From the NCBI GenBank assembly GCA_037045535.1, contig JBAOHI010000094.1:62001-126000 (forward strand): a stretch of DNA of 64,000 bases, given 5' to 3'. The notes beneath the pieces were generated by a model. The model worked only from the letters and a program-made list of their open reading frames with translations, did no database searches and was not told where the DNA came from. Positions 1-8,237 of the stretch are shown one piece after another. The number at the start of each line of letters is the position of its first letter. Position 1 is the first letter of the stretch. A program made the translations under genes and the position numbers. Source of the stretch: Competibacter_A sp037045535. Its GTDB lineage: Bacteria; Pseudomonadota; Gammaproteobacteria; Competibacterales; Competibacteraceae.

Positions 1-1
1 G

Positions 2-418
2 GGAGGCGATGGATTGGTCTCGACCGCCGCCGACTACCATCGCTTCACTCAAATGCTACGGCAGAGCGGCGAGCTGAACGGTGTTCGGTTGCTCGGCAAT
101 CGGACCTTGCGCTACATGACCCAGAACCACCTGCCCGGCGGGACTGACCTCGAATCTTTCGGTCGGCCATTATTCGCCGAAACCACCTTCGACGGGATCG
201 GCTTCGGGTTGGGGTTCTCGGTGGTGGTCAATCCGGTCGCCAACAAGGTGCTGTCCTCTCCCGGCGAGTTCGGCTGGGGTGGTGCCGCCAGCACGGCGTT
301 TTGGGTGGACCCCGTCGAGGACATCACGGCCCTGCTTTTTACCCAACTGTTCCCATCGAGCACTCATCCCCTTCGCCCCCAACTTCGACAATTGGTTTAT
401 CAAGCCTTGATCGATTAA
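2..418 (+). CDS. Serine hydrolase (beta-lactamase/penicillin-binding-like), C-terminal part
   Basis: The reading frame is already open at base 2, so the gene starts before the window. The first visible residues, GGDGLVSTAADYHRF, match the stretch that follows the catalytic core in class C beta-lactamase/esterase family proteins (GGxGLxSTAxDYxRF). Near the end, GEFGWGGAASTAFWVDP corresponds to the H/W-x-G region that lines the active site and is followed by the usual short C-terminal helix. The family hydrolyses esters, peptides or amides with a serine nucleophile in an SxxK motif, which lies outside the window. Substrate and location cannot be told from this fragment. The family assignment is fairly safe; the specific function is unknown. 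Confidence 0.8.
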   Translation, partial: GGDGLVSTAADYHRFTQMLRQSGELNGVRLLGNRTLRYMTQNHLPGGTDLESFGRPLFAETTFDGIGFGLGFSVVVNPVANKVLSSPGEFGWGGAASTAFWVDPVEDITALLFTQLFPSSTHPLRPQLRQLVYQALID

Positions 419-665
419 CCCCAAGCTATGTCGCGATCCGCCAGTCAGGAACTTTGGGCCGGGATGACGGGGCCGTCCCTTGATGACCGGATTCGGGCCA
501 TTTTCCCGAATCGCACCTTGAAAAAAACCCGATCCGCCCCATTTCGGATAAACCGCACGAGTGGAATCCTTGAGACACGCTCGACATCCACCCTGTCCCT
601 CGGCGCCGGTTCCTCGGTACCTGCCGCCGCTATCCTCGACCGCCGATTCGAAAGGAAATCCTGCG

Positions 666-1517
666 ATGCGACCACTCTCACCCACCGGCCAACAGGCAGT
701 CAATGACCTAGCGCAACGGTACAGTTTCAGCCAAGACGCCGTATTGGCCATGCTCGAAGCCGTCATTGCCGGTCACGGCGGCATGGCCCAGTTCAATCAC
801 CCTGAATTCGGTGGCTCGGGCCAGTGGATGCGGGGCGGCATGATCATGCTGTCCGATATGTTCAACAACTACTTGAAAGGTCGGGTCGATGGGCTCTGCA
901 ACGATCTTGCCGTCCTGGTGACGAGCCAGCCGGACTGGATCAGCGGCGGCAGTTTCCAGTCCCAAAACCAGGGCAGTGGTTTTGGCCAACAACAGCAAGG
1001 TGGTTACGGCAGCCAGCAACAACAGAACGGCCTGGGACCGACTGGACCCGCCAGCTTGTTCGTGCCGCCCGCTCAAGGAACGGCTGGCAACTGGTGGGGC
1101 ACGGATTTGAACTGGCCGACCAGCACCGGTTCCCAGAACAACGTGCGTTACGCCTACTTCGCGCAAGCCCGGCGATTGGCCATCGAGATCGGCGGCCAAG
1201 TCACGATTTACGACACGCTCGATCATCAGATCGGCGGTTTTTCGCAACAGCAATCGGTCGGCGGGTCGCTGACCTTCACCAGTCAATACGGGCTGGTCGA
1301 GGTCACTCGCCTTCCCATCATCTCCGTAGACGGTACGGCCCCGCCGCCAACCGCCAGCCCCGCGGGTTCAGCGTCCCCGATGCCGGCCACTCCTCCTAGC
1401 GGTGGCGAGGGGGATGTCTTTGCCTTGATCGAGCGACTCGCCGACCTGCACGCCAAGGGCATTCTCAGCGCCGAGGAATTCGCCACCAAAAAAACGGAGT
1501 TGCTGAGCCGGCTATAA
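666..1517 (+). CDS. SHOCT-domain protein with Gln/Gly-rich linker
   Basis: 283 residues. The ATG at 666 is preceded by AAAGGAAA at good spacing, so it is preferred to the longer upstream frame. Residues 1-95 form a globular region. Residues about 100-130 are a Gln/Gly/Ser-rich linker containing GQQQQGGYG-type repeats. A second compact region follows, then a Pro/Ala-rich stretch. The last 35 residues (DVFALIERLADLHAKGILS and onward) are a SHOCT domain: a short C-terminal helical hairpin with the LhxkGilteeEF pattern, thought to mediate oligomerisation. There is no signal peptide or membrane segment, so it is probably cytoplasmic. The architecture resembles bacterial proteins of unknown role; no enzymatic motif is seen. 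It stands alone between the hydrolase and the convergent NuoM-like gene. Confidence 0.7.
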   Translation: MRPLSPTGQQAVNDLAQRYSFSQDAVLAMLEAVIAGHGGMAQFNHPEFGGSGQWMRGGMIMLSDMFNNYLKGRVDGLCNDLAVLVTSQPDWISGGSFQSQNQGSGFGQQQQGGYGSQQQQNGLGPTGPASLFVPPAQGTAGNWWGTDLNWPTSTGSQNNVRYAYFAQARRLAIEIGGQVTIYDTLDHQIGGFSQQQSVGGSLTFTSQYGLVEVTRLPIISVDGTAPPPTASPAGSASPMPATPPSGGEGDVFALIERLADLHAKGILSAEEFATKKTELLSRL

Positions 1518-1543
1518 CGACGGACCGTCTGTGGCGGGGTAGC

Positions 1544-3118
1544 TCAATCATCCCCAGTTTTGCCAGGGAAGGCTCGGATTTGTGCCACGCTCTCGACGGA
1601 TAGCGGATCCGCCGCGACTCGTTTCGCCCAAGCATCCGTCGCGGTCGACGTCACGCCCTGAACCCAGTTGGGGAATAAACCACCTACCAACACCAGCAAC
1701 CCCATCACGGCGGCGACTAACAATTCGCGCGGCCGAAGATCCGCCGCAGAGGCCACCGCAGGATCGGTCACCGGCCCCAAAAACGCTCGCTGATAGAAAC
1801 CCAAAAAATACGCCGCGCCCAGAATCACGCCCAGCACGGCAACCAACGCCAAGCCGGGCACTGCCTGCAACACACCGATCAGGATCAGCAATTCGGCCAC
1901 GAAGCCGTTGGTGCCCGGCAAACCGATCGATGCCATGCCGAGCAGCAGGAAAAAAGCCGTCAGTCGTGGCAGTGGCCGGACCAATCCGCCCAGGCTCGCC
2001 AGATCGGTCGAACCCAAGCGATGATGTAAAAAGCCAGTCAGTAACAGCAAACCGCCGGCGACCACGCTGAAATTCGCCAGCTGGAAAATCGCCCCCTGCA
2101 CGCCCTGGACGTTCATCGCGGCGATCCCCACGATCACCAGGCCGACGTGGCTGACGCTGGAAAACGCCAGCATCAACCGTAGATTGGATTGCCGCAGTGC
2201 CACCAGCGCCCCGTACAGCATCCCAAACAGGCCCAGTCCGGCCATCAGCCAGAAATACTCGCGCGCCGCCGTTGGAGCCAATGGCACGGCAAAGCGCAAG
2301 ATGCCGAAAGCGCCGAGTTTGAGCCCCACCAGCAGCGCGCTCAATCCCACCGGCCCTTCCCGCAGCACGGTCGGCAACCAAGTGTGAAACGGGAACAGCG
2401 GCGCCTTCACGGCGAATCCGACGAACAACAGCAGGAACACGGTCGCCTGCAACGCGGATGGCAACGGTTTTTCGAGCAAGGTCGGATAGTCGAAGATCAG
2501 CGTGCCGGCGCCATCGGTGGGATAGAGTCCGAGCAGGAGAATCGCGAACAGCAACGGGATTCCACCCGCCAGCATGAACAGGGTGTATTTGACGGCGGCG
2601 AAACGCCGCTCCGGCCCGATACCCCACAGGCTGACCAGAAAATAGATGGGAACCAGGGTCAGTTCCCAGAACAGGAAGAACAGCACCAGATCCAGGGCAC
2701 AGAACACGCCCATGATCGCGCTCTCCAGCGCTAGCAGCAGAGCGAAATACAATCGGGGCATCGCTTGGATGCTCGTCCAGGAGGACAGAATGACGCCGCA
2801 AAACAACAGCGCCGTCAGCGGCGGAAACAGCGCGGCAATGCCGTCCATCCCAACCAGATAATGGACGTTCAAGCTGGGGATCCAGGATGCCCGTTCCACC
2901 AACTGCATCCCGGCCATTTCCGGGTGCAGTGCTGCCAGCATTACGAGGGATAGAGCCAACTCCAGCCCGGCACCCGCCAGTGCTACGACGCGCACAGTGC
3001 GATTCTCGCGCAGGAAGGGCAGCACCAGCGCCCAGGCCAGCGGCAGCACGATCAACAGAGTCAGAATCGGAAAACCGGCCGGGTCGGCGGCGGACGATGG
3101 TTCGAGATCAGGTAGCAC
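1544..3118 (-). CDS. NuoM-like proton-translocating subunit (second NuoM paralogue of the DAB locus)
   Basis: About 524 residues with some 14 membrane segments, of the complex I antiporter-like family (NuoL/M/N, MrpA/D). The residues that carry protons in this family are present: Glu in FWELTLVP (about residue 152), Lys in VKAPLFPFHTWLP (about 238) and Lys in LVGLKLGAFG (about 267). The usual NuoM C-terminal block LPGTNGFVAELLIL is also there. I chose the GTG at 3118 because AGGGAG lies 10 nt upstream; a TTG at 3127 is possible but too close to that site. The start overlaps the end of the preceding GNAT gene. No other complex I subunits (NuoA-K, Nuo hydrophilic arm) occur nearby, so this is not a respiratory complex I. 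Its neighbours DabA and two other antiporter-like proteins point to a membrane partner in bicarbonate/CO2 uptake. Confidence 0.85.
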   Translation of the reverse strand: MLPDLEPSSAADPAGFPILTLLIVLPLAWALVLPFLRENRTVRVVALAGAGLELALSLVMLAALHPEMAGMQLVERASWIPSLNVHYLVGMDGIAALFPPLTALLFCGVILSSWTSIQAMPRLYFALLLALESAIMGVFCALDLVLFFLFWELTLVPIYFLVSLWGIGPERRFAAVKYTLFMLAGGIPLLFAILLLGLYPTDGAGTLIFDYPTLLEKPLPSALQATVFLLLFVGFAVKAPLFPFHTWLPTVLREGPVGLSALLVGLKLGAFGILRFAVPLAPTAAREYFWLMAGLGLFGMLYGALVALRQSNLRLMLAFSSVSHVGLVIVGIAAMNVQGVQGAIFQLANFSVVAGGLLLLTGFLHHRLGSTDLASLGGLVRPLPRLTAFFLLLGMASIGLPGTNGFVAELLILIGVLQAVPGLALVAVLGVILGAAYFLGFYQRAFLGPVTDPAVASAADLRPRELLVAAVMGLLVLVGGLFPNWVQGVTSTATDAWAKRVAADPLSVESVAQIRAFPGKTGDD

Positions 3119-3545
3119 GCTTGCCAAGCTCCCTGGAAAAGTGGTGGGAACTGATTTGCAGTTTCCGGCCGAGATATAAGCGGTGAGCGTCGTGCCGGGT
3201 CACGCCCGAGTCGAGATGGAACTGATCGCAGGATAACTCCCGCGCTTTTTCCAAAAGCCAATCGAGCAGTTTCCCGCCATAACCTCGCTCGCGGAATGCC
3301 TCACGGCAGACGAGATCATCGACGTAGAAAGTCCGTCCCCACGCCAGACATTCGGCGATACGATAACCTGCCACTGCGACTACTTCGTTTTGCGAGGCGA
3401 CATAGACGAGAACATAGCCATGATTCTTCATTTGACATTGAACCCGAGATACGAAATCGGTTTCCGTCAAATGCGGTCGCAATTCGCGCATTGCAGGAAA
3501 ACAGGCTGCTATCTCGGATTCGGTGAGGGCTATTTTGAAATCCAT
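3108..3545 (-). CDS. GNAT-family N-acetyltransferase
   Basis: 145 residues from the ATG at 3545, which has GGAGAG just upstream. The acetyl-CoA-binding motif A is visible as DLVCREAFRERGYGGKLLDWLLEKA (V-x-x-x-x-R-x-x-G-x-G), followed by a variable C-terminal strand region ending LYLGRKLQISSHHF. The family transfers an acetyl group from acetyl-CoA to an amine on a small molecule or protein; the acceptor is unknown. The gene lies between the NYN-domain gene and the second NuoM-like gene on the same strand and overlaps the latter's start. It is probably co-transcribed with the carbon-uptake locus, although a functional link is not evident. Its presence looks like an insertion into the operon. 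Confidence 0.8.
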   Translation of the reverse strand: MDFKIALTESEIAACFPAMRELRPHLTETDFVSRVQCQMKNHGYVLVYVASQNEVVAVAGYRIAECLAWGRTFYVDDLVCREAFRERGYGGKLLDWLLEKARELSCDQFHLDSGVTRHDAHRLYLGRKLQISSHHFSRELGKRAT

Positions 3546-3600
3546 CCGGCTCTCCAAAAAATCGCTGGAGAAATGTAATCAAGTTTCGTTCAAGGGAGAA

Positions 3601-4266
3601 TCAGGGCTTAGCCGCCGGCAATTTATAAGTAATTTTCGTGCCTTCGACCCGGACATATCCTTGTTTTACCAGAGCTTCATAGATTGCATCGATATCGCTC
3701 GAAGGAATACCCTTACCGCATCTCGCGTGGATTGTGCTACATAACGTTTTGACAGTACGAGGTTTTGAAGCTTTACGCCTGATCAGATCATCTACAGCCA
3801 TGCTAATGAATTCTTCTCTAGTGGGCTTGCATGGCACGGTATCAGACTTCTGCTGTTGAGGCGCTGCAATCTTAGGCTGCTGTGCGAGAAGAGGGGTCAC
3901 GAAACAAGGCATTTCTTCGATAGACGCAGACCGCGCAGCGAAAATTTTCTTACTCTTAAGATGCTGAATCAATGGATCGAAACCTGTATCTTTTGAAATG
4001 ATATGGAAAAATCCCAGTGGATCTTTTGATGCCAGCGCGCCAAGATAGTAAGCGATATGAAAGTCGAGAGCATTCCGTCCGGCTGTTTCTAGTACAATAT
4101 ACTCTGCTCTTTCTCCGAGTTCCTGCATGGCGATTACAAGTTCGACCGGCAGTTTGGTATTGTTCGGTCCCAGAAATACCCTCATATGAAAGTGTTCGTC
4201 CTTCAAGAGGGCCAGCGATTTAATCTGGACGTTTTCGTAATCGATCAAGACATAGTTCATCTTCAT
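3601..4266 (-). CDS. NYN/PIN-like ribonuclease-domain protein with C-terminal winged-helix-like region
   Basis: 221 residues from the ATG at 4266, with GGAAGCGG eight bases upstream; the longer upstream frame has no better site. The N-terminus MKMNYVLIDYENVQIKSL is the classic NYN (LabA-like PIN) start with the first acidic metal ligand in the DYEN motif. Further acidic residues follow in NALDFHIAYYLG and in SKDTGFDPLIQHL. This gives the fold of Mg2+-dependent RNases such as LabA or MARF1. The C-terminal 90 residues (REEFISMAVDDLIRRK to the end) look like an LOTUS/winged-helix nucleic-acid-binding module. Base composition is lower in GC than the flanking NuoL-M gene, suggesting recent arrival. 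It overlaps the frameshift-extended end of the upstream gene by ATGA; the overlap disappears if that frameshift is an error. Target unknown. Confidence 0.75.
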   Translation of the reverse strand: MKMNYVLIDYENVQIKSLALLKDEHFHMRVFLGPNNTKLPVELVIAMQELGERAEYIVLETAGRNALDFHIAYYLGALASKDPLGFFHIISKDTGFDPLIQHLKSKKIFAARSASIEEMPCFVTPLLAQQPKIAAPQQQKSDTVPCKPTREEFISMAVDDLIRRKASKPRTVKTLCSTIHARCGKGIPSSDIDAIYEALVKQGYVRVEGTKITYKLPAAKP

Positions 4267-7200
4267 AAAACCGCTTCCTTGGTGGCCAACCAATCTGGTG
4301 TGAACATCCATTGCAGGATCAATGTCCACTCCCCACCCCAAACACCTTCGCCACATTCTCGACCGCTTCGCCGATCATTTTGATCCACGGATCGGCATAC
4401 AAGCCCGACTCCGATCATCACCAAACACAGCAGACCCGCCATGATCAATTCGCGGTTGCGCAAATCGGTCAGCGGGCGCGACGAAACCTTGGGATTGCGG
4501 GTCAGGAAAATCCGCTGATAGGCCCATAGTAGATAGCCGGCGGCCAGCACGTTGCCGGAAGCGGCCACCGTCGCGACGCCCCAGCCGTAGGATTCCAGCG
4601 TCCCTTCCAGCGCCAAATGCGCCGCCTCGAAACCCGGCGTCCCCGGCATCGCGATGCTGCCCAGGACCACCACCAGGAAGGTCAAGCCCAGCAGCGGCAG
4701 CGAATCGAACAGGCCGCCCAATCGATGAAACCGCGTCGTGTTCAAGCGGCGGTTCAACAGCCCGGCGGCGATGAACAAACCCGCCGCCGCCAAACCCAGA
4801 TTCAGGCTCAGCAGCAGACCGCCCTTCAACCCGGACTCGTTCAGCGAAAACAGCCCGGCCATCAGCACGCCGGATTGACTGATCACCGCGAACGCCAGCA
4901 ACCGGCGTAGATCGATCTGCAACACGGCGAGCAGCGCGCCGTACACCATGCCCGCCAAACCCAGCGCCACCACCCAGCCGTCCCACTGCTGGGCGGCAGC
5001 GGGCAGCAGCGGAAAAACGAAGCGCAACAGCGCGTAAACGCCGACCTTCGCCCCGACCAGCAGCACCATCCCCACCGCCACCGTACCGTGCTTCGCCACG
5101 ATGGGCAGCCAAGCATGGAAGGGAAACAGCGCCAGCCGCACCGCCAACCCGCCAAACAACAGGATGAAAATCAGCGACTGCTGTCCGGCCGGAACCGGCG
5201 TCTCGGCCAGAGCGGCCAGGTCGAAAGACCAAATGCCGGCCGTGGCCGCGTGATGCCAACCCAACAACAGAATGCCGGCCAGCAGTGCCGCCAGACCGCC
5301 CAACATGGCACGAACGTACTGCGCGGCGGCCCGATCTCGCACCGGACTGGTGCCCCAACGCCGGATCAGCAGCGCAGCGGGAATCACCTCGGCCAGCGCG
5401 AACAGCCAGAACTGCAACAGATTCAGCGCGGTGAACATCCCCATCAGCGCCAATTCCAAGCCGAGGATGTTTGCCACGAACGCGCCCGGTCGCTCCCAGC
5501 GGTGCGGTTGCGCGTACAGCATGACGAACAGGGTCAACAGCGCCGTCAGCGGCAGAAACAACACCCCGATGCCATCGATGCCGACGTGGTAACCGAGCCA
5601 AGGCAGAATCTCGACCCGCTCCACGAACTGCATCCCCGGCGCGTGCGGTTGGAATCGGGCGACCAGTTGCAACGCCAGTACCAGCTCCACGACCGCCGCC
5701 GTCAAGCCCAATGCGAACGCGGTCCGCGCTTGGCGCGCGCGAAAGTCGGCGATGATCCCGAGCAACGGGATCGCCAGCAATGCGCTCAGCCATGGGAAAC
5801 TCTCGCTTCCGCCCCGGCTCAACATCTCGCCGACGGCGATGATCGTCGCCAGCACCGCCACCATCGCCGCCACCCAGGACCACGACCGCCGCAGCGAGCG
5901 CTCCACTTGGCTCAGGCCGTGTCCCAGCCGGTGGCTGGTCGAGACGATTCCCTGCCCGACCGCCCGGAACACCATCTGTTCCTCGAACCGATGAAATAGC
6001 CCCGCCGTCCACTCGGTCACGCGGCCGACGATGCCCTGCCCTTGATCCCGTGCATCGGGCGCGCGCTCCAACAGCCGCCCGGCGCCGAGCTGGCGTTCCT
6101 CCCACTGGGCCAGCGATGACAGAGCGTGCACGGTGGGCGCGGGCAAACCCGTCGCCCGATCCACCACGGCGGCGTCGAAGCGGCTCGACTGCCGCGCCAG
6201 CCATTGCACCGGCCGGACCGCGATCCAGTTCGCCGCATCTTCCAGCCAGAATCGTTGCAAGGCCGCCACGTAGGCCCGCCGCCGTCGCGCCAGCCAGTCC
6301 GGCACGGGTCGAGTCCGCTCGCCGTGCAGTTGTTGCAGAATCGAAGGCGCGCTGAGGAACTGATAGCCGCGAAAGATCGCATGGCAACACAGATGCACCA
6401 ACGCCAAGCGCCAGAACCCCAGTCCGCAGGCCAGGAACATCAAACCAACTTGCCCGGAAGTCGAGAAAATCAGGGCGCTTTTGATGTCGGTCTGCGCCAG
6501 CCCGGCCACGAATCCGTACAGCGCGGTCGCCAGCCCGACCACGGCCATGACCACCATCGCGGCCGGCGAGTGCTCGAACAGCGGTTCCAGCCGCAGCACC
6601 AGATAAACGCCGGCGTGGATCATCACCGCACCGTAAAACAGCGCGCTGGATGGGGTCGGCCCTTCCATGGCACGCGCCAGCCACGGCGCCAGCGGCACCT
6701 GAGCCGATTTGGCGATCGCCGCCAACAGGAAACAGCCGGCCAAAATTCCCGTCTGGATCGAGTTCAAGCCTGTCGCGCCGGCGGCTATCGCTACCCAATC
6801 CGTGCTACCCAGCCAACGAAACGACAGCGCGATGCCCAACAGGAAACCGGCATCGCCGACCCGGTTGGTCACGAAAACCCGCGTGGCATTGCCGGCCGCG
6901 ACCGGTCGATCCTGGAAAAACGAGATCAGCAGGTAGGAGCACAACCCGGCGATCTCCCAACCGACGAAGGTCAGGACCGCGTTGCCGCCCATGACCAGCA
7001 ACAGTATCGCCGCTGTGAACAGGCTCAACACCATGAACAAGCGGTGAAACCCCGCTTCCCGGTGCATGTAATTCACCGCAAAACGCGCTACGAACAAGCA
7101 GAGCAGCGCCACCAGCGCCGCCAGCGCCAGGCTCAAGCCGTCGGTGGCGAAAACCAGATCGACCTGATAATCGCCGCTGGTCAGCCAGCGGCCGAGCGTC

Positions 7201-7406
7201 ACTCGATCCGGTAACGATCCGGCGAGCCGGGCGACTGCCAAGATCAGCGCGATCATCAACGAACCCGCGCAAGCCGTCAGCACGATCCGGCTGGTACGCC
7301 GCTCGTGCGGCTCGCCGCTGGCTTGTCCAAACAAGGTGGCTACGCCGATCCACAGTGCAGCGACCAGTGGCGGAATCGGAGTCAGACCGGCAAGCCATTC
7401 AAGCAT
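4263..7406 (-). CDS. NuoL-NuoM fusion: tandem proton-translocating antiporter-like modules (C-terminus frameshifted)
   Basis: 1047 residues as read, from an ATG with AGGGAG upstream. Residues 1-360 are NuoL/MrpA/DabB-like, with Glu151 in GWEIAGLCSYLL, Lys233 in IAKSAQVPLAPWL and His264 in MIHAGVYL. Residues about 365-510 are a hydrophilic, Arg-rich linker. Residues about 510-1000 are a complete second, NuoM-like module with Glu673, Lys787 in LVGAKVGVY and, unusually, Arg757 where the TM7 lysine normally sits (VRLALFPFHAWLP). Around residue 1001 (bases 4401-4402) the frame changes. Removing one A restores GLYADPWIKM, a normal NuoM C-terminus, and moves the stop to 4319. Probable role: energy-coupling membrane subunit of the DAB carbon-uptake system. 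The two-module fusion is the notable feature. Confidence 0.85.
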   Translation of the reverse strand: MLEWLAGLTPIPPLVAALWIGVATLFGQASGEPHERRTSRIVLTACAGSLMIALILAVARLAGSLPDRVTLGRWLTSGDYQVDLVFATDGLSLALAALVALLCLFVARFAVNYMHREAGFHRLFMVLSLFTAAILLLVMGGNAVLTFVGWEIAGLCSYLLISFFQDRPVAAGNATRVFVTNRVGDAGFLLGIALSFRWLGSTDWVAIAAGATGLNSIQTGILAGCFLLAAIAKSAQVPLAPWLARAMEGPTPSSALFYGAVMIHAGVYLVLRLEPLFEHSPAAMVVMAVVGLATALYGFVAGLAQTDIKSALIFSTSGQVGLMFLACGLGFWRLALVHLCCHAIFRGYQFLSAPSILQQLHGERTRPVPDWLARRRRAYVAALQRFWLEDAANWIAVRPVQWLARQSSRFDAAVVDRATGLPAPTVHALSSLAQWEERQLGAGRLLERAPDARDQGQGIVGRVTEWTAGLFHRFEEQMVFRAVGQGIVSTSHRLGHGLSQVERSLRRSWSWVAAMVAVLATIIAVGEMLSRGGSESFPWLSALLAIPLLGIIADFRARQARTAFALGLTAAVVELVLALQLVARFQPHAPGMQFVERVEILPWLGYHVGIDGIGVLFLPLTALLTLFVMLYAQPHRWERPGAFVANILGLELALMGMFTALNLLQFWLFALAEVIPAALLIRRWGTSPVRDRAAAQYVRAMLGGLAALLAGILLLGWHHAATAGIWSFDLAALAETPVPAGQQSLIFILLFGGLAVRLALFPFHAWLPIVAKHGTVAVGMVLLVGAKVGVYALLRFVFPLLPAAAQQWDGWVVALGLAGMVYGALLAVLQIDLRRLLAFAVISQSGVLMAGLFSLNESGLKGGLLLSLNLGLAAAGLFIAAGLLNRRLNTTRFHRLGGLFDSLPLLGLTFLVVVLGSIAMPGTPGFEAAHLALEGTLESYGWGVATVAASGNVLAAGYLLWAYQRIFLTRNPKVSSRPLTDLRNRELIMAGLLCLVMIGVGLVCRSVDQNDRRSGRECGEGVWGGEWTLILQWMFTPDWLATKEAVL

Positions 7407-7450
7407 GATCGAACTCCCTCATCGGTCGGTTTCCAGGCGTCGTGTTATAG

Positions 7451-7482
7451 TACCCATCAACCAATATGACAGAGTATGGGTA
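7451..7482 (+). promoter_or_regulatory. Candidate VapBC operator (inverted repeat)
   Basis: TACCCAT at 7451-7457 and ATGGGTA at 7476-7482 form an inverted repeat immediately upstream of the antitoxin start. VapB-type antitoxins repress their own promoter through such repeats. The repeat is seen directly; its role is inferred from position. Confidence 0.5.
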
Positions 7483-7488
7483 TATGGC

Positions 7489-7737
7489 ATGAAAACCACC
7501 GTAGAGTTGAACGAGAGTCTGTTGGAGGAAACCAAACGCTATGCCGCGCAGCACCGCATCACGTTGCGGGCGGTGCTGGAAAGCGCGTTGCACAATTACC
7601 TGAAACAGCAAGGTACGGTCACGGCGCCCTTCCGCATGCGGCGCGCGACATTCGCGGGACACGGTTTGCAAGCCGGGATCCAAGAGGGCGATTGGAACTC
7701 GATCCGATCTCATCTTTACGAAGGGCAAGGCGGATGA
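7489..7737 (+). CDS. Type II antitoxin, VapB-like (ribbon-helix-helix type)
   Basis: 82 residues starting MKTTVELNESLLEETKRYAA, a beta strand followed by helices as in ribbon-helix-helix antitoxins (VapB/DUF2191-type). The C-terminal half, with MRRATFAGHGLQAG and IRSHLYEGQG, is the region that usually wraps the toxin. The stop overlaps the toxin start as ATGA (7734-7737), the normal coupling in vapBC operons. The pair lies on the plus strand between two minus-strand genes of the carbon-uptake locus, so it is an inserted module. An inverted repeat just upstream is its likely autoregulatory operator. The subfamily name is an inference from sequence pattern and partner. Confidence 0.8.
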   Translation: MKTTVELNESLLEETKRYAAQHRITLRAVLESALHNYLKQQGTVTAPFRMRRATFAGHGLQAGIQEGDWNSIRSHLYEGQGG

Positions 7738-8174
7738 TCGCGGTCGATACCAACCTTCTCGTCTACGCCCATCGCGAGGATTCCGTTTGGCATCGCGAAG
7801 CGGACGCCCTGATCGTGCGACTGGCGGAATCCCCTCGGCCGTGGGCCATTGCGTGGCCGTGCATCCACGAATTTCTGGCCATCGCGACGCATCCCAAAAT
7901 CTATAACCCGCCAACGCCAACCATGCGTGCGTTGGAGCAGGTCGATTGCTGGCTGGAATCACCCAGCTTAAGGTTACTGGGCGAACCAGCCGGTTACTGG
8001 CCGCGATTGCGGGCATTGATCGAAAATTCGAAGATCGCCGGCCCCATGATTCACGACGGGAGAGTTGCGGCGTTGTGCCTCGAACATGGCGTGACGGAAC
8101 TCTGGAGCGCCGACCGGGATTTTTCGCGTTTCGCGCCCTTGAAGGTAAAAAATCCCCTGGTGGGTCGGAAATAA
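7734..8174 (+). CDS. vapC: PIN-domain toxin VapC
   Basis: 146 residues. The start MIAVDTNLLVYAHRED contains the first catalytic aspartate (Asp5) of PIN RNases. The second acidic residue is in WPCIHEFLAIAT, the third in MIHDGRVAAL and the fourth in LWSADRDFSRF, so the whole active site appears present. VapC toxins cleave tRNA or rRNA when freed from the VapB antitoxin, which is encoded immediately upstream with an ATGA overlap. The length is normal for the family. Nothing suggests inactivation, so the module may be functional and could help hold the surrounding operon in place. Confidence 0.85.
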   Translation: MIAVDTNLLVYAHREDSVWHREADALIVRLAESPRPWAIAWPCIHEFLAIATHPKIYNPPTPTMRALEQVDCWLESPSLRLLGEPAGYWPRLRALIENSKIAGPMIHDGRVAALCLEHGVTELWSADRDFSRFAPLKVKNPLVGRK

Positions 8175-8237
8175 AACCGATCTGCTCACTTCGCTCGCCC
8201 ACCTGCGAAAAAAGAGCGGGGAGCAAAGGCTGCGCCG

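Noticed and set aside
4263..4266. ATGA overlap suggesting translational coupling of the NuoL-M fusion and the NYN gene
   Set aside because: The overlap exists only because of the +1 shift near 4401; the restored frame stops at 4319, well before the NYN start.
4375..6798. 807-codon minus-strand frame inside the NuoL-M gene
   Set aside because: Arg/Gly/Ala-rich frame shadow of the membrane protein, without any domain.
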